From the NCBI GenBank assembly GCA_934047225.1, contig OW203993.1, forward strand, positions 24,194,069 through 24,258,068: a stretch of DNA of 64,000 nt, read 5' to 3'. Under the pieces are notes generated by a model. That model saw only the letters and a program-made list of their open reading frames with translations, had not been told where the DNA came from and searched no databases. The position numbers and the translations under genes are program-made. This stretch comes from Ypsolopha sequella (taxonomy: Eukaryota > Arthropoda > Insecta > Lepidoptera > Ypsolophidae). Positions 1-10,211 of the stretch are shown here, piece after piece (position 1 is the stretch's first letter; each line of letters starts with the position of its first letter).

Positions 1-318
1 TTCAGAGAATGAAACCAAAATTACACAAAACTTACCGGGAAATGCAGGAAAACTGGCTTAAACAATGCTCATGGCAAATGCGCTCTGTTTCTATATAAGT
101 TATAGATAAGATATAGTTTTAAAATTTGATATTTTAAATTTCTTGTGGCAAATTTCCTTCCTCTGTCACGATCTTCTTTGATATGAGAAAAATAACAAAA
201 AAAATCTGACAAGATCATTCTAACTATTTGAATTCGAAAATTCAGAAAAGCAGCCAACGATAAAGAAAGACTAAAAATATATAAAAAGGTTGAATACTTG
301 TAGCGAATGCTACAATAT
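1..318. repeat. 318-bp exact direct repeat, left copy
   Basis: Reading base by base, this stretch equals 2770-3087 with no difference seen. It may continue beyond the left edge of the window. Bases from about 183 on also resemble 33925-34065 inside the MULE at moderate identity. It does not have clear TG...CA ends, so it is not obviously an LTR. Confidence 0.9.
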
Positions 319-2769
319 CCTCAAACGACACAAAAAATTTAAACTAGCTTAAAGGAAATTAACTTCCAGAAGGATAAACAATCGGATAAACACCTAGACT
401 AATCAAAATGCCTTGAAACAAAAGGACTTGATTAAGTAAAAACAAGGTAGTAGCCTATATTGCTCTCTGACCCACAAACTATCTTCAGGCAACAATCACG
501 TAGAAATGTTGCTCCGTTGCTGCCTGAAGAAGGACAAACCAACACACTAACAAACCACTAAACAACAAATTAACGACCAACAAATCAATAACCAACAAAC
601 TAACAACCAACAAACAACAACCAACAACTCAACAACCAACAAATCAACAACCAACAAATTAACGATCAACAAATCAACAACCAACAAACTAACAACTACC
701 AAACCAACAATGAACAAAACAAGAACTAACCAATTAAAAACCAACAAATCAACAAAACAGCAATCCAAAAACCAACAACTCAACAACCAACAAACCAAAA
801 ACCAACAAATTAACTAACAACAAATCAACAACCAACAAGTTAACTACCAACAAACCAACAACCAACAAATTAACTACCAACGAATCATCAACCAACAAAC
901 TAACAATCAACAAAATAAATAACCAACAAATCAACAACCATCAAACCAAGAGCCAACAAATTAAAATCGAAAGGATACATTATTTAACAAAAAGGGAGAA
1001 TTTATCAAAAATAGTGTAAATCGGAAGCCGCAATAATATGTGCAAAAAAAGGTTTTGCTATTCAATTGACCTCCATACAGCGAAAATAGTTTGTTAAAAA
1101 ATGTAAACCAGAAAGTTCAAAATAATAGACAAATATTCAAATGTCGACTTTGACAGTTGACAAGACTGAAAATGTAAACAAAGATTTCAGCAATTGCAAA
1201 ACCTTTTCAGGAAAAATATAACATTTGTTCTGTAAAAACAAAAAGATTACTTCGAGGATTTGCGACAAAATTTCTTGCAAGGAAGAGACAATCTCAATAT
1301 TATTGTGAAAATTTTGTAACGAAATGAGATTGCCTATATTGGATTAGGGATCAACAGGAAACGAATAAAGTGACCACCCGGATCTACTGGTATCAACAAT
1401 TATGCTAGAAACACAATAAATATGTTTAACTAGTAACTACCACATTTATGGATAAATTACAATAAATTTATTTGACTTGAAAACTCAGTGTAATTTATTT
1501 ACTAGAACAGGTAACAATTATTAATGATAGATATGGAAAGCAATAGGCTACTAAATATTGAAATGCACTTACCTGCAGGTCCTACCTAACTATACATAAG
1601 GAAATTAGGTTAGGGATAGGATAATATACACACACAAATAAAACAGGTAATACACAAAAAGTGTGTAAATACTTTATTCCTTTATTAAAATTTGCAAAAC
1701 ATAGATTTCACAAATTAAGGGTACTCATAAAGACAAAAAATATTCTTCGTGGAAAAATTTGGTTCCTTTCGACAGCTTGGTATTGGGGTTCCTTAGAAGA
1801 GAAAACGCTGCCTGAAAACAAACAAAATTTAGTAGGTTGGAAAATTAGTCTACGAAAGCGTAGACACCACCGTCGAATTGAGAAAAAAACGTTAAAGTAC
1901 AGCAAGTAATATTCAGAAAACCGTACTTACCTTTTGTTCGGGCGCCATAAATGTAGCGTTATTTTTAAAAAAAAAAAATTATTTATTTTCCGCCACATAC
2001 TACGAACGTAATTTCGAATTGAATTTGGACTGCCACCAGGCAAGCCTGGTGACAGCCAAAAAAAGAGGTAAACCTGGATGAATAAACCGTATAATTTTAT
2101 CTTAAAATACACAAAAACAACAAAACCGAGGTAAGAAAAATATGGTACAAAAGAACAATAATATCAGAGGAGTATCGCTACAAAGGAAATTCTTAGATCA
2201 AAAAAATTATTATAAATTCCACTTATTTAAGATTTTAATTTCCTTTTAGCTTGAACGACGCATTTATTCATAAAATAATGGATTTTAAATTTGGTTGTCG
2301 ACACTAGTTTATAGGATCCTTTAAACTAAGATTTCACGGAAGTTTTGATAACTCTTGATCCGAAAGAAAAACGTAATAATAAGGTGTTACGAGCAATCGT
2401 TATCTAGCTTTACACTAAGGAATAAAAATAATCGATGCTGAATATTAAGCTACAGATATTAAAAACCTGGTAAGGGTCTCTTCGTGACTTTGGGAGTTTC
2501 CGGTGTTCCCGGGAGCAGTCGATGAAGCTTGGCGATTTCAATTTTTGTATCGGAAGCTTTAGCTCACCAGGGACGTGGTCCTTACATCAGGCCTCATTAG
2601 GTACAACCGTACAAGATGGCGGATGGGATAATCAAACTAGGGAGACCCAGAAACCCTTTAAAAAATAATCCCGAAGGGTCGCTGTAAAGAAATAAAACAA
2701 CGGCGTCAAGACATGCTTATGAAACGAGGGAAAGGAAATTAACGTATTGGAAACGGGACGAAAAGGATT
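319..2769. other. Spacer between the direct repeats, no gene seen
   Basis: AT-rich sequence holding the minisatellite at 541-962. No transposon protein or host exon was recognised, and the open frames are short and low-complexity. Bases 2460-2700 are less AT-rich but show no coding signature I can name. Confidence 0.6.
541..962. repeat. Minisatellite of CCAACAAA-type units
   Basis: About 420 bp of imperfect units alternating AACAACCAACAAAT and close variants, with a basic step of 7-8 bases and a doubled step near 15. The minus strand stays open only because of the repeat, giving Leu/Val-rich low-complexity translations that are not genes. Confidence 0.9.
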
Positions 2770-3087
2770 TTCAGAGAATGAAACCAAAATTACACAAAAC
2801 TTACCGGGAAATGCAGGAAAACTGGCTTAAACAATGCTCATGGCAAATGCGCTCTGTTTCTATATAAGTTATAGATAAGATATAGTTTTAAAATTTGATA
2901 TTTTAAATTTCTTGTGGCAAATTTCCTTCCTCTGTCACGATCTTCTTTGATATGAGAAAAATAACAAAAAAAATCTGACAAGATCATTCTAACTATTTGA
3001 ATTCGAAAATTCAGAAAAGCAGCCAACGATAAAGAAAGACTAAAAATATATAAAAAGGTTGAATACTTGTAGCGAATGCTACAATAT
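2770..3087. repeat. 318-bp exact direct repeat, right copy
   Basis: Matches bases 1-318 exactly. The copies diverge sharply after ...GCTACAATAT, so the right boundary is well defined while the left one is hidden by the window edge. It could be a recent duplication, the terminal repeats of an unrecognised element, or an assembly artefact. Confidence 0.9.
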
Positions 3088-3640
3088 GTTTCAAATTTCG
3101 CCAACTAATTGAATTTTACCTTGTATATATACGAGTATATATATATACATATATTTTTTTAATACTGATTAATCCATGGGGAACCAGAAATTGGACTACG
3201 CTAAAATTTAGGAAGAGAATCACATAAGTTGCTGACTTATATTGTGTCCCTCTCAGGCGACGACGCTCACACGATTGCTGCCAGCCCTAGACTAGCTCAC
3301 GCACACACACAAGCGTGTGCGGACAAGCCAGATGCGCGCGGGAGAGTGTAGGTAAATAACTTGAGCCTTGACCATGAAGTGTCGGGGGTGTGGTTTTACA
3401 GTCTGAGAAAGAATCTGTTAATGTGTCGGAAGCCTGCTTTGGGTATTATTAGTCCCAAATTCTTTTTGTTCTCTATTTTTGTATTTTACTAACCCTAGGA
3501 TAGGCCTAATTAAGTTTTTCTGTAATACTAACCATTTAAGTAAATAAATAAATAAAAATAAAAATAAAAAAAAATATTTAAACCAATTGAAACTTTGCGA
3601 TGACAGATAACACTAAACATAAATAATAAGAGTTTGTTGA
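3088..3640. other. Repeat remnants: TA run, short CA tract, A-rich tail
   Basis: Begins with a remnant of the TTTCGCCAACTAAT foldback end, then a TA-rich run near 3125-3153, a CACGCACACACACA tract near 3300 and an A-rich tail with AAATAAATAAATAAAA at 3540-3575, as at the 3' end of a retrotransposon. No reading frame of note. Confidence 0.5.
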
Positions 3641-3651
3641 GGAACTATTGA

Positions 3652-4003
3652 TTACATTTTGAATATAATTGTTCTGTTTCGATTAATTAGAAAAAGGCGG
3701 CTTTTTCGACAATGGAAACTTCGTGATGGCAGCAACAATATGTAGGTAATAAGGTTTTGTTGAATAACTGTAGAGTGAATTTTGAATTTAAGTGTTCTAC
3801 TCCGATTAATTAGAAAAAGGCGGGTATTTAACAATCCGGCTGCGAAACCACTTTTGAGATATGTGCTCTCAAAAGAATGACTGAAGTAAGAAATAATAAC
3901 AGAGTTCATGCATCTTCACCTCAAATTGACGTTATTTATTTTTAAGCAGTAAACTTATTGGTGAGATATTTTTTTTACTAAAATTTTACACAAAATAATG
4001 TTA
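3652..4003 (+). repeat. Interspersed repeat family A, copy 1
   Basis: Bases from about 3740 align over some 260 bp with 5513-5782, sharing TAATAAGGTTTTGTTGAATA and TGTGCTCTCAAAAGAATGAC. Reverse-strand relatives lie at 29765-29955 and 35078-35232. No coding capacity. Confidence 0.8.
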
Positions 4004-4169
4004 GACATATACATATAATACTCTTAATATTATTAAATGGTACGTTAATTTAGCTGCAAAACAATAGAAGTTCCAAGTTCCTAAAAATGGCTATTGTTTT
4101 TTATGTGTTTTAATCATAGTTGTGTTAATTTTTGGTTATTGTTTTAAGTATCCTTATGGATGAACAGGC

Positions 4170-4335
4170 AGTGACAGAATAACAGCGTCCCTTTGCTTCT
4201 GGCTTAAGGGACAAAAGCTGAGTCCCCGACCTTTTCAACAGAACCTGTCTAATCCTAAATAGTCTTTAAGTATTATGTGTTTTGTGTTGTGTTCTGTTGA
4301 ATAAAAATCTTTTTATTTATTTATTTTAAAAAAAA
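4170..4335 (+). mobile_element. Probable non-LTR retrotransposon 3' end
   Basis: A less AT-rich stretch followed by AATAAAAATC and an A/T-rich simple tail, resembling a LINE 3' UTR with its tail. No protein part remains, so the clade cannot be named. Confidence 0.35.
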
Positions 4336-4919
4336 ACCGCTCTTAAGACCTGTGTCTTCGCAAATTATGACTGTAGATAGAATTATCTGTTAAAGTTATA
4401 GTAATATGAACCGAGTATCGGCAACAAAAAAAAAAAACAACTCAAACATGAAAAAAAATATGATTAAAAAACACATATCAAAAGACAAATGCCACCGTAA
4501 AATACAAGGACAGCGGCAATCACGAACAATACCTTAAAACCTTTAAATGCTTTCAATCAAGCGGCTTTTAAAAGAACTTTTAAAGAATATCTTATTCTTA
4601 CTCACGAAACCAATCAGCCTACAAAACACGGGACGGACCCTTAAATGATAAAATTAAAACGATCAAGTTGAGACCTGAACGAGTTTCTCAAGGGTTCTGT
4701 ACATTGCAGCTTAAATTTATGTGAATTGAATTATCAACTTAAAATACAAATTGGGTTAGGTACTAAAATAAAAATAATAATAACTTTATTGACCAAAAAG
4801 TTAGAAAAAAATAAGTCAAACATTTAAAATTTCATCATAGTATGTAGTTAGACAAATATTTAGTCACTTAGTTAAACTAAAAGTATGAGCTGTACAAATA
4901 TAAATCAAATCTTTGACAC
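4336..4919. other. AT-rich sequence without a recognised gene
   Basis: Homopolymer-rich DNA. The last 40 or so bases, ending CTTTGACAC, match in reverse the repeat at about 58490-58530 and form the left flank of the following MITE. Confidence 0.5.
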
Positions 4920-5084
4920 CAGGGGCTCTACCGCGTAATTCTCATTTGTATCAACTTCAAGCAAATGCATGCGAAATTCAACGCGTGCAAAAGAGATGGC
5001 ATGTTAGGCGGGCGTCGTCGCACGCACGTCAAATTTCAATCTCAAGTTGATGTTGATGAAAATGAGAATTACGCGGTAGACCCA
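4920..5084 (+). mobile_element. 165-bp MITE (family B), copy 1
   Basis: The ends are inverted: CTCTACCGCGTAATTCTCAT on the left and its near complement on the right. Copy 2 at 26304-26468 is almost identical in the opposite orientation and has the same length. The flanks GACAC and CTGAACTAAAT join to match an uninterrupted relative read on the minus strand at about 58470-58510, which defines the limits. No clear target duplication. Confidence 0.88.
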
Positions 5085-5479
5085 CTGAACTAAATCGAAG
5101 CATCTGTATTACAGGTGCTAAAATACATTTTATAACGTTTTGTTAGTCTAAAGTGCTAGTAAAAACAATATGTTAATGTATATCATGTGAAATACTCACT
5201 TTTTCATAAAGGGTTTGTTGGTAGAAATATCTTTTAGACATAAGCTCGCCTTTTGCTTAAACTGTAAAGTTATTGATACTTGTAATACGTTTTATTATTG
5301 AGTACAATAAAGTATTTTGATTGCAACTGAATTGAAATATAAATTTTACAAAAAAGCAAAATGGCAATTGAAGAACTAATCGGTAGAATTTCTATCGCTA
5401 CGAGCGTACCAGAAGTCTATTGTTATCAAGAATAAAAAAAAAATTGAATTGAAAAAATTTTGAAATTCTAATTTACAGA
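5085..5479. other. Right flank of the MITE and LINE-like tail
   Basis: Starts with the continuation of the interrupted host repeat (CTGAACTAAATCGAAGC). It then runs through AT-rich DNA with ACAATAAAG near 5305, which looks like a retrotransposon polyadenylation region. No gene seen. Confidence 0.4.
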
Positions 5480-5782
5480 AACCAATGGAAACTTTGCTAA
5501 TGCAGTATGCACAATACACACGTAATAAGGTTTTGTTGAATAACTATTGAGTGAATTTTGGATTTAAGTGTTCTGTTTTGATTAATTAGAAAAATCCGGG
5601 TATTTCACAATTCGGCTGCGAACCGCTCTTAAGATATGTGCTCTCAAAAGAATGACTGAAGCAAGAAATAATAACTGACTTCATACATCTTCACCTCAAA
5701 TTGACGTTATTTATTTTCGAGCGGTAAACTTATTGGTTAGATAATTTTTTAACTAAAATTTTACACAAAATAATGTTGAAAA
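5480..5782 (+). repeat. Interspersed repeat family A, copy 2
   Basis: Closest relative of 3740-4003, same orientation and order of blocks. Differences are scattered substitutions and small indels. Non-coding. Confidence 0.85.
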
Positions 5783-5785
5783 AAA

Positions 5786-5958
5786 ACCATCGAGTCCATG
5801 TGAAAAGTATTATTTTCTTCTACTTTGGGCTACCCGGAGACGCAGAGATCGTGGTAACAGCCATTTTGCAATGCGCGCTAATATGAACGTTATTCCAATG
5901 TTGTTTTCGTCGATATTTGTACTGACACACATTGAGTTGCTAATTTAGGTATTTTGTA
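5786..5958 (+). mobile_element. Truncated copy of the TTAA-flanked MITE
   Basis: Shares GTGAAAAGTATTATTTTCT and following blocks with the right halves of the complete elements at 36796-37257 and 56673-57138. The left end and both TTAA flanks are missing. Confidence 0.75.
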
Positions 5959-6006
5959 TTGTAATTTTTTTTTGCCCTGTGTTTATATAACCTTAGGTAT
6001 ATTAAG

Positions 6007-6261
6007 TTAAATAATATTAGTTGGCAAAAACTCAGAACACAGGTAGAACAAGTCTATATGAACAATTGTTTGTATGGGAGCTAAGCTAAATTCTTAAAAT
6101 TTGTTTTCACCTTTTCATACTGGACCAGTCAGCTGATCGGGGCAATTTGTATGGGAGGGAGAGAAAAAATGTTGCGAATTTCGCTTAGCTCCCATACAAA
6201 CAGTTGTTCATATAGACTAGTACTGCCTATGTTTTGAGTTTCGCCAACTAATATTATTTAA
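6007..6261. mobile_element. Foldback MITE (family C)
   Basis: Arms of about 75 bp are inverted copies: the left begins TTAAATAATATTAGTTGG and the right ends CCAACTAATATTATTTAA. Both contain GTCTATATGAAC or its complement. A partial copy lies at 34845-34977. Non-coding. Confidence 0.85.
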
Positions 6262-6984
6262 CCTTATAAAGAAAAGTTGTTTAATAGAATTTAAAGCCTG
6301 TATTTCATCAATCTCCACAACTTTGTTTTATGAGTATCCTGTGCACATTTGGTTAGGTACGGAACCCTAATCCAAAATGGAGATTACATAAGAGTGCAAT
6401 GCCTCGGTATCGAATTTGCATTTTATATTGTGCTACCGTTGTTGTCTTGTTGGAATTCTTTTATTATTCTTTCCAAGTGGTGGAGTCAAAAACGTTGGCT
6501 GGAGGAAGCTACGATTGTGCCAAAGTTTGTAATGTCTTTCCAAAGTATTTTTTACTAACCTGCCAGGTTTAATGATTACCAAATTTTATTTAATTGATTA
6601 CCAAATTTAATCAATAAGTTATTTCAGGAATAAAAAACAATGAACATATGTTCCGAAATAAAAATAGTTACAGAAAGAAAATAAAATTGAATGTATTGTA
6701 TTCCACAACAATTTATAAAGTAGTTGACAGTTTGATAATCGATAAAATAAATAAAATAATGTTCTCAATCATATTAATACAAAATAATAATCATAACTTT
6801 ACTTAAAATAACATAATGTGAATAAAGAGGAAAAATAGAGATTTAACGTTTTTTTTTAAATATTAAAATAAATCAATTTCATATAATCGTCCTAAATACA
6901 TTTGAAACATACATCCAAGTATATATGACACCCCGAAGAAATCTTTTACCGAGATAAAAAAAAAAATATGATAGAAATGAACTA
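6262..6984. other. AT-rich intergenic DNA
   Basis: No repeat partner or gene was recognised. A 69-codon open frame near 6349-6558 begins at a non-ATG codon and has no recognisable motif. Confidence 0.5.
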
Positions 6985-7175
6985 ATATTTTGCTTCCGAC
7001 TGATTTGAGTAGACAGAGAGAGACAGACCACTTTTTTATAAGGAATCACACATCACGATCAGTATTTATTGTCTAAAATTCTCAAGTGACGTTATTTCGA
7101 ACAATTCTTTAAAAAATAATTGTAATATAAGAAAATAATGAAAACTAAGTCCTAAAATTACGCATAATACTTGTT
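6985..7175 (+). repeat. Interspersed repeat family D, partial
   Basis: Carries the family's GAGACAGACCA block and TCTAAAATTCTCAAGTGACG, followed by AAAATAATGAAAACTA. Longer copies lie at 19390-19822, 29288-29712 and 54700-55152 (+) and at 20505-20905 and 41795-42200 (-). Confidence 0.7.
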
Positions 7176-8191
7176 TTTTTTTTTATATTATGTTATGGGA
7201 ATTGCACGTTAGATCTTATCAAACTAATTAAATTCATGTAGTCTAATATGCAACTGCTAACTAAACTTCACTACTACTAACACGAGTCTAGTTTTATTAT
7301 AAATAACTCTATGGCAGAACCTCACTCATAATAAAGTGGTTGTAATAAGCTGACTCCTTTGTCGTATCTCACAAGAATGGTTTTAAGTTACTCCGTGCAA
7401 GAATGCGAGTACAAAGTACGCACGTCTTTATTCGATAACTTTTAAAAGTATAGTTCGAATCGAGAGTGAGCATGCTGTTCTTTTCTTTTCTCTACAAGGT
7501 GGACCAGGGTCCTAACAATCTTTTCACACCACACCTGCTCAACAATGTCCAATTACATATCATGCAACCTCAACGTAAAATAACGCATTATATCTCAAGG
7601 GATATAAAGTTATATGAAAATCCCTAGGGATTAAAGTGATTTAAATTTGGAACGTCAAATCCGTGTGGAAACTCGTGGAAAACAAATGCCCATATGGGAT
7701 TGTAAAGAGGTTTGTTTGAAAATCGAACTGGCCACCATAAGCAGAATTCAACAAAAAGAAAAAAAGCGTTTACAAAGAATGTGAAACAAAAGACGGTGTT
7801 TGGTGCTGTGATTGTCAGTGAATTTTATTGAATTATCAATGTTGATGAAAAATGTCGAGCTTTTTATTGTCTCGCAGAAGGTGTGAAAAGTAGATTATGC
7901 TCCTCTGGAATAAAGCCTGTCTTTGTCTTGGGCAGCTCGAACTCCTCGCTTTACTGAGGACTCTATATGACTCCCTCGCTACGCTCAGGAGTTAACTCTA
8001 GAGTCCCTCGTTACGCTCAGGGTTCAATATGCCGCCCGTGACGTAAGACACTGCTTTATTTCTTTAGTGCATAATCTACTATTAGCGGCATGTTTTACTA
8101 AGCATACATACGCAACAACAATGGCTTTAAATTAACATTATATCATTGCAGTATAGAAACGCAAAAAGAAAAGTAAATCTGGATGTGAGGA
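7176..8191. other. Intergenic DNA and probable body of a minus-strand SINE
   Basis: Bases 7900-8090 contain two CCCTCG(C/T)TACGCTCAG blocks and lie downstream, on the minus strand, of the tRNA-like head at 8192-8266. They may be its body. The rest is AT-rich with no gene seen. Confidence 0.4.
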
Positions 8192-8266
8192 GCTCTGAAC
8201 CAGGATTCGAACCCGGGACTTCTCGCTTACCGGGCGATTGGTCTAACCACTGAGCTATCCAGGTCT
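8192..8266 (-). mobile_element. tRNA-derived SINE head (or tRNA pseudogene)
   Basis: On the minus strand an A-box (TAGCTCAGTGG) and a B-box (GGGTTCGAATCC) are correctly spaced. A T-stem CCGGG/CCTGG and a short anticodon stem can form around loop CCGGTAA. The acceptor arms pair poorly and position 33 is C rather than T, which argues against a working tRNA gene. It could direct Pol III transcription of a SINE. Confidence 0.65.
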
Positions 8267-9585
8267 CAACACGACTCGTGAATTTACCGATGTGCTTTCC
8301 CATACTGTAATGATATTTATAGATACCCACTTTATAGTGGCTTTATCTTTTAAATTTTCATGTTGTAAAAGGGCAACAAGAAAACTGTTTCTTAATGTCA
8401 CTGTCACCTATTTTAATTTTTACATATAATTGAAATATATATATATATTTTTATATATATGTATACCTGAATACCCAATATCACTCAAAGTGATGTTCCT
8501 AATGGGCAAGAGGAGTTATTTTCCCACATGGCTAACTAAAAATGTATTTTCAGTTATCAATCCTACATTTGTATGCATTCATAATGACATCTTTGCTCTG
8601 AAAGTTTTTCGAAGATGCATATTATTGCTATAGATTACACGAAAAATTAATGATGATGTTGCAGTACGGCACGTAATGTGTTTTTTTTTTTCTATTTCTG
8701 GTCTTATTTGAGTGTTTTTGAAGTTATTTCTTTTTTCAGTATATTTATCGAATGTATCCATTCATAGGAATAAAGATAAATTTTGCTATATTTTAGCCTT
8801 TCGTTTTATAATCTGGTTAGATAAAATAAAAACAATAACATATATCCAGTATTTCGATTTCGTCCTCTCCTATGATGTAACCATTCAGTTTTATCCTAGC
8901 TCTTTTTTGTAAAATATTGGATGTTCTCAAGCATTTGTCTTCATTCCTCTTTCAAAATTGAGACAACGATTTTTAATTTACTATTTTAGGTAGACCCTGA
9001 ATCAGGGTTCTTAGGACTTTATCAGGTATCTGGTCCGCGAAGTGTTAAATCGTCGCGATTATTTTGATCGTCGGCTGCCGCCGTATGCGGGGTATTTCAT
9101 ATGCTTTAATTGCTTTTTACGTTGATCTCTGATTACTCGGCAGGTGGGTACGGGCGGGCGTTTTTTCGAGCAATACGTGTGTAATTTTGAACCGATTGAA
9201 TGTTATTATCGCGTGTTACGTCACGAGTAGGCTTGTGATTCCTGATGATTATGTTGGCTTCAGGGTTTATTAAAAACTTGCACGCTACGTACTCGTAAGA
9301 AAGTACTTACACAATTATGCAGGTCATTGTACATCTGAAAGAGACGTCTTTAGAAATGATCTGAAAATTATAACATTATGTAAACAATAAAATTTTAGAT
9401 ATTTCACTTGCGTCTTTACAATTTAAAATACATACCTAGCTGTATATCTAACTATTGATCATTAAGATGATAAAGATTAAAAAAAATTATAATAAGGTCA
9501 TTTGAAAAAAAAAAAAACAAATATTTTCAGAATTTTTATAAATAAATTGCGTTGATTGTTTGTTTTTAGAAAGAAAGAAATTTAT
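8267..9585. other. Intergenic DNA with a CpG-richer patch
   Basis: Mostly AT-rich. Bases 9030-9260 are richer in CpG and contain TTACGTCACG, which matches the core of a CRE-type site, but no exon or promoter architecture can be shown. Nothing else recognised. Confidence 0.4.
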
Positions 9586-9589
9586 TTGG

Positions 9590-9812
9590 GTACAAAAATA
9601 ATAAATAGCAAAGCAACATATAGGTACATTCCGTCAAACAGTTTATTTCTATAAACTAGTACGGCGAGTAGTCTTGACTTGACTATAAATCTAATTATGT
9701 AAAACTTTATTGTTAAGGGTTTTGCTGGTTGTTATTTATCGTAAATAATAAGCTTTTAATGTACCTTTGTTGTGAATAAATTAATCAATTCATTCATTCA
9801 TTCATTCATTCA
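9590..9812 (+). mobile_element. Retrotransposon-like tail ending in (ATTC)n
   Basis: AT-rich 3'-UTR-like sequence with GTGAATAAATTAATC running into about six ATTC units at 9788-9812. This is typical of a LINE tail that seeded a microsatellite; only the tail remains. Confidence 0.4.
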
Positions 9813-9855
9813 CATAATAACTATTAACTTAAAACTAGTACTTATAATTAACATA

Positions 9856-10119
9856 TGTAGGCGGCTTGGGATGCAAATCAAAGTCTTGGCTACAATTTCA
9901 CAAACTGTTGTTTAATGTATTACACACAGATTACGTAAAATTACGACAGTTGAAACGTAAACGCGGCAAATCTCAGAGGTCGCAAGTCGATACGTCCTGC
10001 CCTCGCGATGGCGGTTCGAGACTGTTCGGTCGGCGCGTGAGCCGCCGCAAATATGAACCGTTGGTATGTGGGAAAGCGACAGAGATAGAGTGAATTCACG
10101 ATATGCTCGCAGTGTTACA
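9856..10119 (-). repeat. 3' LTR of the gypsy element
   Basis: On the plus strand it runs TGTAGGCGG...GTGTTACA, so it has TG...CA ends on either strand. It differs from the other LTR at three sites near its plus-strand right end (T/C, C/A and T/A). Confidence 0.96.
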
Positions 10120-10120
10120 T

Positions 10121-10134
10121 ACTCCCCCTTTTGA
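10121..10134 (-). promoter_or_regulatory. Polypurine tract
   Basis: Read on the minus strand, CAAAAGGGGGAGT lies one base before the 3' LTR, where the primer for plus-strand DNA synthesis is expected. Confidence 0.85.
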
Positions 10135-10211
10135 CCTAGTTAGTGCCCTCACGACAGGTCAAACTCTTCAAGTAACCTAACAAACAACTTGAAATATATC
10201 TAAACTTAAAA

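Noticed and set aside
547..937. Leu/Val-rich open frames on the minus strand
   Set aside because: They are translations of the CCAACAAA-type minisatellite and have no other support.
1..3087. LTR retrotransposon bounded by the 318-bp repeats
   Set aside because: No TG...CA ends, primer site, polypurine tract or retroelement protein was found between them.
8192..8266. Functional tRNA gene
   Set aside because: A- and B-boxes are present but the acceptor stem pairs poorly and position 33 is C, so a SINE head is more likely.
8127..8330. 67-codon minus frame over the tRNA-like sequence
   Set aside because: It is the translation of the tRNA-like head; there is no protein evidence.
9866..10093. 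75-codon frame repeated at 15993-16220
   Set aside because: It lies wholly within the two LTRs and starts at a non-ATG codon.
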